This document shows positions 35,852-47,029 of a stretch of DNA of 64,000 nt, in pieces (within the stretch, counting starts at the first letter, position 1; the number at the start of each line of letters is the position of its first letter). The stretch comes from Telopea speciosissima (lineage: Eukaryota > Streptophyta > Magnoliopsida > Proteales > Proteaceae), in assembly GCF_018873765.1 (NCBI RefSeq), contig NC_057922.1, positions 64,628,755-64,692,754 on the forward strand. Reading direction: 5' to 3'. The position numbers and the translations under genes are program-made. The notes beneath the pieces were generated by a model. The model searched no databases, was not told where the DNA came from, and saw only the letters and a list, made by a program, of their open reading frames with translations.

Positions 35852-36079
35852 TGTTAAGGAACAGAAATTCAAATTCAAAATTTTGAACCTCTGATTGACT
35901 AGGTCATACCTTATCATTGGTTGTAACAATATTTTCCAACCATTTGGGTTTATCTCCATGTAACAACCTGTGGTTATCTACATGTAACAGCAACATGTAA
36001 AACACAAATATTTAAATACAAAGTGCAGCCCAATCATGATGGGTATGCAAGAGTTCAAACTCATGCTTGTATCTTCACA
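35852..36079 (+). repeat. 3' LTR of inner Copia element
   Basis: It begins TGTTAAGGAACAG directly after the polypurine tract GAGGGGGG and ends GTATCTTCACA, 228 bp. It is the partner of 30592-30815 and is followed by the TGGAC duplication at 36080-36084. Confidence 0.93.
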
Positions 36080-36084
36080 TGGAC

Positions 36085-37375
36085 CATGTTACTGTCCAGA
36101 TAAAATCTATCAAACTCAATGGAGTATCTAATTACTTGTTATGGGCATAGGCAGTTAAGGTTTATATCAATGCTAAAGGGAAGATGAAGTATCTCAAATC
36201 AGACCTGCCTTCTTCTGATTCCAAGGACTATGAGGAGTGGATGTGTGAGAACGACACTGTTCTTATATGGTTGTGGAACAGTATCGAACCAGCCATTGCA
36301 GCGAATGGTATGTTCCACACCACTGCCAAGGGTGTTTGGGATGAGTTGAAGGAAAGTTTCTCTTAGGAAAAGAACTTGTCTCATATTTATGATCTTTATG
36401 ACAATATCTTTGACTTCAAGCAAGGGGACAAGTTTTTGAATGAATACTACAGTGCTTTTAAAGGGATGTGGGAGGAGCTCAATGTTCATCAGCTTCTCAC
36501 TATTGATCCTGAGCAGTTGAAGATTCAACAGGATGTGTTTAGGTTGCAAGGTTCTTGGCAAGATTAAATTATGTTTTCAGACAGTTAAGAGCCAGTTGCT
36601 TACTGGGGAGAAGGTGCCTTCCCTGAATGAAATCTTCTCTTGTCTTCAGAGCATTGTTTCTCCCTCCAGAGCTGACAAATCTTCCTCTTCTAAGGAAAGT
36701 CTGCTTCTGTTTCTGATTGTGGCCGTGGATCTAGTTTTCCTAGGAGAGGTTGTGGCTCAGAGGGAGGCCATGGCCATGGTGCAAGTGGTCATGGTGGACA
36801 GCAGAAAAACTGGCCTTTCAGAAAGTACTTTCTATGACAAGTCTAATCATACAATTGGGACATGTTGGGCTAAACATGGTAAACCAGAATGGGCTCAACA
36901 ATTAGCTAATACAATAGTGTTAGATGGTTATACTGATGAGGTGTCGTTCAGCGACACCAAACTTGCTACCTCATCTGGAGCCTTTCCATCAGGATCTATA
37001 TCTCGGGAAAATTATCAAATACTTAAATGTCTCCAAAATATTGAGTCATCCCCAGCTACTCTTGCACACACAGGTATATCAACCCTTCTTACAACCATAT
37101 CTTCTACCCCTTGGATAATTGATTCTGGTGCTTCCGCTCATATGACTGATAAGCCAGATTTGTTTTCTTCTTTGTATAAAATTCACAATCCTTCACTTGT
37201 AATTATTGCTAATGGGTCTTCTACCCAAGTGACTCTGTCTTTTGTTCTTCATGTGCCACAATTACCTTTAAATTTTTTTATCAGTAAGTCAACTTACAAA
37301 ATCTCTAAACTGTTCTATCACTTTCTATCCCTCTTATTGTATTTTTCAGGATCTTCAGATGCATGTTTGTTTTGA
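36085..37375 (+). pseudogene. Outer Copia gag and protease remnant
   Basis: This continues the frame begun at 30562 once the inner element and one TGGAC are discounted. It contains gag phrases (KMKYLKSDLP, GVWDELKESFS, KGMWEELNVH), a degenerate zinc knuckle (KSNHTIGTCWAKHGKPEW) and the protease core WIIDSGASAHMTDKPDLF. There are in-frame stops near 36148 and 36364 and a frame change near 36540-36565. Nothing recognisable of the integrase follows. It is a broken 5' portion of a Copia polyprotein. Confidence 0.85.
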
Positions 37376-37380
37376 ACTGT

Positions 37381-37745
37381 GGAAATACTTACTTTCAGAA
37401 GACTTTTTTTTTTTCTATTAAATTGAGGAATTTAGATCCCCTTCATGCATGTCTCCATCACATAAGAATCTTATTCTCACTAATCACAAATCCTCATTCC
37501 TCCAAACAAGCAGTCTTGTCCTATGGCAGCACCTCTCCCCTAAGATATCATTAGCCCAAACTTTAGCTAATGGAAGGAAAGGGAATCAGTAGAGTCCATT
37601 TGCAACATATAATTTTCAAGAAGAGCAAAATGCGTCTTTGGAAGGACAAAACTAGTAACCAATGCAAATAAAATATGCCCCTCTCGGAACCCAAAACTAT
37701 GTGTCTTTAGAAGGAGAAAACTAGTAAAACAGTGCAAATAAAATA
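37381..37745. other. Junction region, nothing coding
   Basis: Sequence between the truncated outer Copia element and the Mutator-like element. A block with TCTTTGGAAGG...AAACTAGTAA...TGCAAATAAAATA appears twice (about 37632-37675 and 37702-37745). The 9-bp target duplication of the next element lies in the second copy. No gene is seen. Confidence 0.5.
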
Positions 37746-38804
37746 GGGGAAATTGTTCAGATCTACTAGTTAAGGAAATTAATTACAAGTTTAGTTGGTT
37801 TCAAATTTGTTTTACATTCACAAGTTTCAAATTTGAAAAGATTTACTTAATCCCCCAAAGGTAGTTATTGCTTATGAGTCCCAAGAAGAAATAAAACCGA
37901 TCTTCTGAAAATACCCCCAACATCAATTCTCCCAACGTTCCATTATGGAAAAGAAAAAGTAAAAAACAAATGAATTTATCTCCATATTTGACTGTTGAGC
38001 TGGAGTATGGAAGTGCAAAGAAGCGGGAAAGTGGGAAGAAGGGTAAGGGCGCACAACTTTCTCCTAAAATAAAGGAGTTTCTTAGGATTTTATCTCACTT
38101 CTTTTTCTATTGTTTCTTGTCCGTTCCATTATGAAAAAAAAAAAAAAAAAACAAATGAATTTATTTCCTATTGACTGCTGAGCTGGACTAAGAAGCGGGA
38201 AAGTGGGAAGAAGGCTTAGGCACATATGGTAATCCAGTGTGGCCCGGTTTCAGTTCAGGCACATACTCCAATCTCCATTGCGTGGGTTAAAAAACCCTTG
38301 TTTCAGATTTTTTTTTTGTTGGAGGGGTGGGAGGAGTGTTCTTAGCGTTTTTTTCTCCTAAAACAAATTCATTTGTTTTTTTTTTTTTTTTTTCCATAAT
38401 GGAACGGACACAAGAAACAATAGAAAAAGAAGTGAGATAAATCCTAAGAAACTCCTTTATTTTAGGAGAAAGTTGTGCGCCCTTACCCTGCTTCCCACTT
38501 TCCCGCTTCTTTGCACTTCCTTACTCCTGCTCAACAATCAAATATGGAGATAAATTTATTTGTTTTTTACTCTTTTTTTTTTTTTTTTTTTTTTTTTTTG
38601 ACATAATGGAACGGTTGGAGAATTGACGTTGGGGGTATTTTCAGAAGATCAGTTTTATTTTTTCTTAGGACTCATAAGCAATTAACTACCTTTGGGGGAT
38701 TAAGTAAATCTTTTCAAATTTGAAACTTGTGAATGTAAAACAAATTTGAAACCAACTAAACTTGTAATTAATTTCCTTAACTAGTAGATCTGAGCAATTT
38801 CCCC
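37746..38804. mobile_element. Non-autonomous Mutator-like element with long inverted arms
   Basis: The arms (about 37746-38140 and 38385-38804) are inverted copies of each other. They begin GGGGAAATTGTTCAGATC and end GATCTGAGCAATTTCCCC. A perfect 9-bp duplication, AATAAAATA, flanks the element at 37737-37745 and 38805-38813. The centre includes a direct partial repeat of the arm-end block (AAGCGGGAAAGTGGGAAGAAGG at about 38022 and 38193) and long A/T homopolymers. There is no transposase. The dyad could form an RNA hairpin of roughly 400 bp. Confidence 0.92.
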
Positions 38805-38813
38805 AATAAAATA

Positions 38814-39016
38814 TGGCCCTTTCTCGAAATGCAAAATTCCTTTTGCACAGATAGACATCATTGAACTTGAAATCCAGTTACCCAGAATAAGCTTTCCACA
38901 CAAAATACTAAAGATGGACCACAACAGTCTTCCTTAAGGCTGACCACAGTAAAGGTTGATGCAGAGCTGAAGCACTACATCCGCAAGAAGAAGAGGGACA
39001 ATAAGATGCTGCCCAA

Positions 39017-39067
<51 letters not shown>

Positions 39068-39083
39068 CTAGTTCCATACTAAA
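38814..39083. other. Intergenic with (AGT)n microsatellite
   Basis: A trinucleotide AGT/TAG run occupies about 39021-39068. Just before it an open stretch reads KVDAELKHYIRKKKRDNKMLP (about 38952-39019). I do not recognise it, and it ends at a stop where the microsatellite begins. It may be debris of a mobile element. Confidence 0.5.
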
Positions 39084-40138
39084 GTTTTTTTTTACAGTGT
39101 TTTTATGTTTCTAAATTGAACCACTATTACGTGACTTAAGTCACCACTTTTATTTAATGTATTTTTCTTTTTCTTTTTTTCTTTTGGGTCCACCCTCCCA
39201 CAAATTTAGAAAAGGAGGTGGAATAGTGTAGCCAGCTAGGAGTATTCATACTTCTAGGCTGAATAGGAGTACGGCCCTTGGGCCATTATTTAAGCAATAG
39301 AAACCGTGAAGCACCCTCACACTCCACTTTTGAAAATTAAATTGTTCTTGCTAGTGATGCAGAACTACAAAAGACGTCATTGAAGAGGTCCTGGACGACA
39401 TGCACAAGATCACGCGACATGGCAGCGGTTACCCTGCTTTCCTTGTCAAGTGGAAAGGTCGTCCCCGCCAAGACACATGAAGTCATGCAGATGACTTCAA
39501 AAAGCTCGACCCAGAGTTATATGATCGATATATGTCCTTCATCCATTCGTCAGAGACGAATGTTTTCAAGCCAGGGAGAGCTGATGCAGAGCTACAGCCT
39601 TACATTGGGAGCTTCAAACTTACTTGGAGATGCAGGGGGGATGATGGCAGCAGCAGAAACTTGAAGAAAAATAGAGTCTTGAAGAAGAACACTTGGGAAA
39701 AAGCTTGTTCGAATCACCCGGGCTTCACACCGCAAGGTGTTGATTGGATCACACGCCAATCCCACCTTGCCTTGATCAAACACAAAGCAGTCTCACAAGG
39801 AGAAGAGAAGCAGCAGCTTGCAAACAACAGTTTTTAATTTCATAAAGTGGAGAATGAATAAGCTCCACGAATTTCATTAATTTAAATAGGCTGAAAAGCC
39901 TTTACTCCTACTCAGCCTAGGAGTCTAAAGGACCCCTAGCCGACTTAACTAAACCCACACTCCTTTCTAAACCGTGGGAGTGTGGTGTGGACCCAAAAAA
40001 ACGGAAAATTACATAATAAAATAAAGGTGACTCAAGTCACTTAAATTGGGCCACTGGTTCAACCAGTTTGGGCCGGTTCAATTTAAAAACATAAAAAGCA
40101 CTTATAAAAAAAAACTAAATATCCACCACTAACACTAC
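39084..40138. mobile_element. Rearranged Ty3/gypsy (chromovirus) fragment with inverted LTR pieces
   Basis: A chromodomain-containing pol end (39373-39630) is followed by a polypurine tract (GCAGGGGGGA) and an LTR beginning TGATGGCAGCAG at 39641 and running to about 40138. The segment 39084-39352 is an inverted copy of the LTR part at about 39826-40112, with shared GTGACTT(A/G)AGTCACC, GGGTCCAC and TTAAATTGAACC words. The piece therefore looks like a palindromic rearrangement or two insertions in opposite orientation. Confidence 0.75.
39373..39630 (+). pseudogene. Gypsy pol C-terminus with chromodomain
   Basis: GYPAFLVKWKGRPRQDT is the chromodomain core carried by plant chromoviruses (known pattern LVKWKG..-D-TW). 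After a frame change near 39477, it continues as HADDFKKLDPELYDRYMSF and then a FKPGRADAE tail typical of the polyprotein end. Everything upstream (integrase, RNase H, reverse transcriptase) is missing. It is a short remnant. Confidence 0.82.
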
Positions 40139-40169
40139 TGTATACTACTTGGACAGCAGCTTATTCTTC

Positions 40170-41440
40170 TTCTTCCTCTACAGCTCAACCCTAAATTTCC
40201 CTAAACCTAATTCACTCACAGCCTTAACCCATCATCAGAATTCAACCAAATTTTAACCACAACACCCTTACAAGGACCCTTCCACTCGATCTTAACCTCT
40301 GCCCCATCTCACTAATAAAACCCTAATTTCCCTTAACCTTCATTAAACCCAAAAACCCTAAAATCCTACCCAGCCACATTCAGCCATCATTAATCTACCA
40401 TACCCTGGCCGAGTGACTCTCCCAACCCCTGGAGAACTTGAATTTAACCCCCTGCCCTAAATCTATCTCTAAACCCTAGATTCCCTCACTTTCATCTTTT
40501 CAAAAACCCGAAACCCAAAACCCTAACTTGCTGTTTTTTACTTTTCACACTTCCGCCCATCGAAACATCAATGGACCAATACTGATAGACTCCCCTACAC
40601 CTGCCTATCAAAACCAACCCTTCAAACCCTAACCCTAATTTTGACCTAAATCCATATTTTACCCCAATCGGACTGCCTGTTCATAGCAGATACTGTTGCT
40701 TGGCTCCTAGCTGGTATCCCTGCCACCTAGGACTACATTAGCTAGCTGCTGCTGCTTCTCTTCTACTGTGAAGATTGCTTTGTGTGTGACCCAAGCTGGT
40801 GGGTTTGGTGTCTGATCCAATCGACACCTTGCGGTGTGAAGCCCGGGTGGTTCTTCTACAAGTTTTCTTTGAAGTTTAGTCAAAGATCCAAATTTTATTC
40901 AAGCTACTTCAACAACAAGCTGCTGTCAATAGCTTTCTGCAACTACAAGTGAGTTGGAAGCATCCCCATCCCCATCCCCATCCTTCTTCTTCTAATCCTC
41001 TAAACCACTAAACCCTAATATCCCTTCCATCACTGAACAACATTCTCATAACCTAAATTCTGCCCAAACCAAACCAGCCAGCAAAATCCCTCCTTTTTAA
41101 GATCAAACTCTCCATCCCTGCCCCTATAGCACTCGATCCAAACCCTAGCCCCATCCTCTCACTCTAAACCCTAGATTCCCCTATTTTACTCTTTTCAAAA
41201 ACCCGAAACCCTAACCCTATTTTGCTGTTATTTCAAATCAGCATACTTCCCTCCATTAAAACATCACAGGACCATCACTATTAGACTCCCCTACCTTGAC
41301 TTGACATAACCCTAACACCAAACCCTAACCCTAATTTCACCAAAACCCTATTTTTGACCTAGCTGATTCACATGTTCATAACAGATCCTGGTTTTCTGGC
41401 TCCTAGTTGGCCATCTACCAATCTAGGACTACATTAAGGG
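40170..41440. repeat. Two tandem CCCTAA-rich modules
   Basis: Module 0 (about 40170-40738) and module 1 (about 40985-41440) share an ordered series of phrases: TCTAAACCCTAGATTCCC, TTTTCAAAAACCCGAAACCC, ATAGACTCCCCTAC, CAAACCCTAACCCTAATTT, TGGCTCCTAG, TAGGACTACATTA. Between them, 40745-40880 is an inverted copy of the gypsy LTR start at 39690-39830. A third module in the opposite orientation lies at 56525-57159 next to another such LTR. The modules are therefore internal non-coding DNA of that retroelement family, not telomere. Confidence 0.8.
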
Positions 41441-43563
41441 TCTTCAAAGAGGAACCTTTTCACTTGTCTTCATAAGGGGAAGGGGAAAAAAAAGTAGTCA
41501 AAATTCTATATTTTACAAAACAATAAATAAAGGGATGCAGGAAGAAATAAACAAGCAAGTAATCATTTACTCATTATCCAATTGAGTCTAATTTTTAGAG
41601 TGACAAACATTAATGGAAATAACACGAAATTAAAGGGTTAGAAAGGAGATTCTGAAGAGATCCATAAGCTCTCTAAAGTTTCTTCTTCACAAAAATTGTA
41701 AGTAGATTGAAAATAAAATTCGTAAATAATCTAAAAGACAGAAGAGAAAAACATCAACTCATACTTTAAGAGATTGAGGAAGAAATACTGAGCTACGTGT
41801 AATGTGTTTTCACTTAATCATCATATACTGAAAGTTTTCTAACTCATCATCATGATTCTGGTAGGTAAGTACTTTCAGAGACTCTGTTTGAGGTTTTGGC
41901 CCTTCTTTTCTGTTTCCTCTTTCGCTCCCTAAGGGAGCTGTTGTAGCTTTCTCTCTTTGGTAATGAATTTTTTATTCACCCAAAAAAAAAGTCATTTCAA
42001 AGACCAAAACCTGTCCTGAGTTAGACAATGAAACTGAATGCTGAGTTTTTCTCCCTGCACATTGGTGATCTAGTCCTATCTCTGTTCAGCAATACATTAT
42101 GGTAAATTACTTAATTAAAGTTCTACATAGTCGATTAGATCAAACTTATCAATTCATACTTGTTAGCACATTGTGAAGTAAAGTCTTAACGCTAATTATG
42201 CTTAATGGCTGCAGATTAACAAAAATATCATGGAATCTTTGGGAACATTTGGAAGCCGTAGTAACCTATTTAGATGTGAAAATTAGATTTCTTATTTGAT
42301 TATACCAAAAAACCATCTAACCAGAACCAAAATCCTCCTCAACTGATATCTTTGATTAACTTAGGAATTTGTGATACGCAGTAATCTTTTTGCAGTCCAT
42401 ACAAAAAACAACAATGACATCCTCTTCCCATAAATTGTGGGTCTCTGAAATCTCAAATCTCAAGCTTTTGAATCACAGATAAATGGAAGTCAAAATTATC
42501 AGTTCAACTCAACCAAGTCTTCTTCCAACAAATGGGGTTGGTCACCTACTTGAATCCTCTTATACCATTCAACTTTATTTAAAGGAAATAAGATTTTCAG
42601 CTAACCTAAAGATTATCAGTAGCATATCTTCAAAGATATTTCTTCTTTGATAAGCTGATTGTAGCAAATTTAAAAAAACCGAGAACTAAAAATAAACTGA
42701 AGTGAAAATGAAGGAAGAATAAAAATGATCAAGAACTTACCAGGATTTGCCAGAGAAAAAGATAGGCAATTGAATCCAATAGTCTTTATTATTGCCTGAA
42801 ATTCACAGAAATAATAAGACCTCAAGAACTGTCAAATAAAGAAAAGGAGAAATGTGATTTAAAAAAAGGCAGTACCAATAAATTTTAATGTATATTCATT
42901 TTATTCCTTTCAATATTAAAGCTTGTAATTATCATTTCATGTTTCTACTTAATGCTATTTTCTGAAAAAGGAATCGACTACAGTCGACCCAAGCAAAAAC
43001 ACATGATTTGTGATATTATTATTGAAAATTTATAGGATAAACCAGCCAAAAGAACAGAGCTATATTGGGGAGGAAAATTGGATATAGTTTTTAGCATTGG
43101 TGCATTTAAATCTTTTCAGGTCCTCTTCTATTAAAGGTAAGTTTTCTCTTAAGGGGCAACGAAGAAAGCCCTTGGTTCACCAAAGGATTGAGTTCAACGG
43201 GCTTGATGGTTAGATAATCTCATTATGTCCCTCAGATAGCTTCTTTTCATGGCTCTTTTTTTCCCAAAGGAAATGCTCAAAACACAGGAAAGGTTGCTTC
43301 AGCTTGGAATGATCCAGCAAAGTTTCAGATGTCTTTTCTGCATGAGCTACACAGTTGAATCACAAAGCACATATTGAGCATGTCGAAGATTTAATGTTTA
43401 TTTGTGTCTGAGAATTCAGAATCCAAAAGGTTATTGGACAATTGGAAAGGAAATTATCAGACTTCAGTTATTAACGAAAAGTTTCCTTCCAAGCTTCTGC
43501 TCCCATATGTGGCACAGAAAAATGGCCAATGTTTAAGAAACCTTCTTCAACCCTCTTGAGAAG
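41441..43563. other. AT-rich non-coding DNA
   Basis: No coding region is recognised over about 2.1 kb. A sequence around 41930-41991 (GGTAATGAATTTTTTATTCACCC then an A-run) resembles the 3' terminus of a plant LINE and may be a heavily 5'-truncated copy. The region could be intergenic or part of a long intron of the minus-strand WEB1-like gene. Confidence 0.45.
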
Positions 43564-43700
43564 ATGAACCTAGGAGAAGTGGTGAGGAAAGACATCCATA
43601 GTTTAGCCCTTATATCAAGTATGACCTTGAATAGAGCTGATTGGAAGGTAAGGATCCATGTAACCGATCCATTTAGTTGGGATAAGGCTGAGTTGTTGTT
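43564..43700 (+). pseudogene. LINE reverse transcriptase tail remnant
   Basis: LGEVVRKDIHSLALISSMTLNRADWKVRIHVTDPF matches, at roughly half its positions, the tail of the remnant at 13270-13385 (IGEVVGKDMHSLGLVLSM...IHVPDP). It is the same non-LTR lineage. Only about 45 residues survive. Confidence 0.65.
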
Positions 43701-43799
43701 GTATTCTGATGCCAACTTGAAGCTGGAATCAGCTATCCTCAAGATAGAGACTTCTTTAGTAGCTAGCATATTAGAGTGGATTTCAAGTTGAAGATCCCT

Positions 43800-45700
43800 A
43801 AAGCTTGTAAGTGGGTTCCTCTGAGAAGGGGATGCTATGTCTTGAATTCGGATGGGGTATTATCTCATACCCTTCTTTTCTTTTCTTTTTTTTTTGGGGG
43901 GGAGGGGGGGGGAGGGGGGCGTGGATATCCTATAGTTGATTAATTGGTAATAGGCTAATAGCTGCAACAGATTCATCTCACAGTACTCTTCTGCAAGAGC
44001 TTCAAGGAATTCAGCATGGTCTCCTCCTAGATAATGCGCTTGGCTTGGATAATTCAGTGGTGGCATATGGCTCTATGTATATGTATGCACTGAAATGCAT
44101 TAGCAAGAGAAAGACTCAGCCTTGGAAATGTTGAAAACTTCTTCTTTCTATTGATTACCTGCTGTCTGGATTTGGGAATGTGGAGCTTCAGTCAATACAG
44201 TGTGGCTGTAAAAAGGCAAGGCCTTTTGGCATCATTTCTTCAATTGAAGGTTTTGCCCTTACTCCTGATGCTTTGTATAGTGAGATGCACAATATTCTTG
44301 TACAGGACGTTAGAGGTAGTGCATATCTCTGGATAAACATGCTTATCTATCTGCTAACTAATATATTTCAGGGTGGGGTTTCGCCGCTTACCTTTTCCCC
44401 ACCTGAGCTAGTGAATCTTATTTTTATCCAGTCAATGCCCAAGAGAGAAAGCAGCCCATTGTTTTTTACACTGGATTTACTATTTAGAACCTAATTCTTT
44501 TCTATCATATCCCTATTCCAAAGTTTTATAAGTTCAGAATTACTATGTGTTACCACTGTCATCTGAAGTCTCAAATACTGCACAATAAATCCACTAAATT
44601 CACAATGTGTTTTTTTCCAAGTTACAACTATTGTGTGCGTTGATCTGATTCCCACCTGTATTATGACCTAGGTTAAATGTACTTGGTTAATAGCTCTAGA
44701 CAAACTAATGCTTTTGAAAATTCTGGGCTACGACAAGGACAGCAAGGATCCTGACGCATACACCACCAATATTTAGTTTTTCATTTTGGACATCAGAAAC
44801 ATTATCAGGGTTCTAAGGAGCTCAGTGGTAAGATTCCATCAGATAGAATTACTAAATAAATTCCACTTTGACGTTATATAATGAAGCAAAATCAAAATCT
44901 CATACAACAGGACTCAAACTCTCAAAGTTGGAATCAACCAGAAACTCACAAATTTTCTCAATACTATAGATAAAATTGCTGACCGACACAAATTTTCTCA
45001 ATACTATAGATAAAATTGCTGAGCAAATAAAAAAAATCCCGAATCAGGATGCAGGATTGGATAAACATGAAGTTCTAGCAATTTTTACTTGACTCTGATC
45101 TCAAAACATTGTTGTTTCCTCCAATCATAATAATCTATATACAGAATGCCATTGATGCCCAAAAAGCGTTACCGGAACTCAAAACAAGCTTAGCGCACGA
45201 TGCAAAAAACCAAAAATCCTTTATCAATAGACAAAGGGAATTGAAATATGCCGCAACATTGCAGCTTTTTTTATCATATATTTTGGCCTTCCGCCAGATG
45301 GACAGATGACTTTTTACAATCCAACAGAAGTTTCTTCATCCATAAAACAATTTTGGCAGAAAGACAATAACAACAGCAACAATTCTGGATCTGAGTCAAC
45401 TAAGGCCTATCTCCGCCCCCCCCCCCCCCCCTCCTCGCCCCTCAAAAAAAAAAAAAAATCCAAACCCGGACTATTAGCATTGGAGCTAGCAAATTAAAAA
45501 GCATTCGGAAGAAAAGTGAAAAGAATGTAAATACAGAATAAATGAAACCATATAGCAGCTGAAATCAAAGCACATAGAAAACCAACAAAAACAAAAATCG
45601 ATACACCCAGCCAAAATCAACACAAAGAGACACAGATATTTCATGAAAATTACATGCAGAGAGATGCAAAAGAGAATTCTCAAAGGACTCATTAGATACA
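43800..45700. other. Non-coding DNA with one unrecognised open frame
   Basis: A G-homopolymer block lies at about 43889-43918. An open + strand stretch around 44156-44494 includes LSGFGNVELQSIQCGCKKAR and ISSIEGFALTPDALYSEMHN. It reads like genuine protein but I cannot place it in a family, and it lacks clear splice context; it may be a captured gene fragment. A short direct repeat (CACAAATTTTCTCAATACTA) occurs at 44946 and 44988. A C-homopolymer lies at about 45415-45432. Confidence 0.4.
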
Positions 45701-45829
45701 GAAGCCAATGTTCACGGATACGCATGTTCCAAAAACGAAGCATCAGAACCCCCAATCCTCATACATGAAGCATGAAAACAAAAAGAACAAAACAATTACC
45801 ATGAGACTTGTAAGAAGAACAGAGAATAC

Positions 45830-46100
45830 TAAATTAGGGGCGGGCTCTAATGGAGACAGACCTTCACAGGTCGAGCTCCGAGATGGAAACAGCAGATTCC
45901 GACAACGATGGCGACCGGAACTCACCTCAACAAAGAATACGTGTCACTCTCCGGAGTGGGGATTAGATTCCGGCGAAGTTACCGATCCAAAATTCACCGG
46001 AGAAGTGAACGCCAAAGTGGAATGGACGGTAAGAACGTTCTCCCAGTCTGAAGAGGGAAAGACGAATGAACGAGAGAGGCTTGAGCGAAGAACGATAAAT
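45830..46100 (-). other. CpG-rich segment, candidate untranslated first exon
   Basis: Read on the minus strand, this stretch is CT-rich and CpG-rich compared with its surroundings. It contains good donor-like sites, for example TTGAG then GTGAGT at about 45926/45925. It lacks a long frame. This is how plant 5' untranslated exons often look. The nearest minus-strand gene downstream is the WEB1-like gene, whose ATG exon has an upstream acceptor. The link is inference. Confidence 0.3.
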
Positions 46101-46429
46101 TGAAAACTGGAAAATTAAGAAAAAAGAACCAAATAATTCTAGAAATCCTATAAGAACAGCTGGGATTGGGTGTTGGTATCTTTTTAGTTTTCTTTTTTTT
46201 TTCTTCTAAAAATAGGAAGAAAAACCGTTTGAGAGGTTTGACTTTGAGTCGTTGAGCGAAGAGAGGAGCGCAGTGAGTCTTATGGGGTATGGGCCCACTC
46301 CCACCTTCCCTTGTGAAGTATGGATCGTTAAAACCAGCCCACGAGGACCAGGTGAATTTACTGGGCTCAACCTGATCCACGTGTGTATGCTGTAGAGACT
46401 ACGCTCCTCCTATAGTTCTATGATAGGGG

Positions 46430-46785
46430 TGTTAAAATCCAACCCGAACCGGCTGGATCGATCGCAGCTGACCGAACCAAAATCAAACCCTTATCGGGTG
46501 TTTTCGATTAGGGTATTTGGAGACTCATAAAAGATGAAATAAGACAAATGAATAGCCTGACCAAAACCAAAACCACACACTGAAACCCATAGTCAAACTA
46601 AAACCAGTAACTGATAGATAATAGGTCAATAAGAAAAAATCGATGAAACCGAAATAAACAAAACCAAACTTCAGTTTAACGCTTTGTTTCGATTTGGCTC
46701 GTATTTGGATCTAAAATTGGTTCAACTCAACTAAAATCAGACCGAACCAACGGATTGAAACCCATAGTTAATATGCCAAAGGGAG
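46430..46785. mobile_element. Probable hAT-like MITE (GGGGTGTTAAAATCC terminus)
   Basis: The segment begins AGGGGTGTTAAAATCCAACCCGAACC. It is filled with AACCGAAC/AACCAAA words and ends near ACCGAACCAACGGATTGAAACCC. This style of repeated word inside short inverted ends matches the proven hAT MITEs in this window. I could not define a target duplication. Confidence 0.45.
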
Positions 46786-47029
46786 CACGTAAGGAGGAGT
46801 AGGAGTACATGTTGTTTGCCTTGTGGCTCACGTTTCGTACCATTGTGTTTTGATGCCAATTCTATTTTTAAGAATCTCTTTCCTCAAGTACTTCATAAAA
46901 GGATAAGCAGATGAGAATAAAGAGTAATTCCAGTTAGTGCTTCTTGATAGGATAAGTAGATGGGCATCAAGAGTAGATTCCAGCTGAAATCTCATCCATA
47001 ATTGCCAAGGTTTAACAACCCATAATTAG

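Larger units (their letters stand above)
30592..36079 (+). mobile_element. Inner Ty1/copia retrotransposon with both LTRs and TSD
   Basis: Two LTRs (30592-30815 and 35852-36079) with TG...CA borders enclose a complete domain set. A perfect 5-bp duplication, TGGAC, flanks it (30587-30591 and 36080-36084). A TGGTATCA primer-binding start follows the 5' LTR, and a GAGGGGGG polypurine tract precedes the 3' LTR. By eye the LTRs differ by about eight substitutions and a 4-base indel in about 224 bp, so the insertion is fairly young. The polyprotein has nonsense codons and frameshifts, and a hAT element interrupts its 3' end. Confidence 0.95.
29558..37380 (+). mobile_element. Outer Ty1/copia retrotransposon, 3'-truncated and interrupted
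   Basis: A 5' LTR (29558-29819) is followed directly by a primer-binding site matching initiator tRNA-Met. A leader and a gag start at 30562 come next. A second Copia element is inserted at 30592, and the outer frame resumes at 36085 with UBN2-type gag sequence and an aspartic protease motif (WIIDSGASAHM, about 37110-37145). Homology fades near 37380. I find no reverse transcriptase or 3' LTR for this element, so it is a truncated, inactive copy. Confidence 0.85.

Noticed and set aside
40170-41440. Interstitial telomere sequence
   Set aside because: The CCCTAA words are scattered within longer ordered phrases shared by three modules next to a gypsy LTR; there is no uninterrupted TTTAGGG array.
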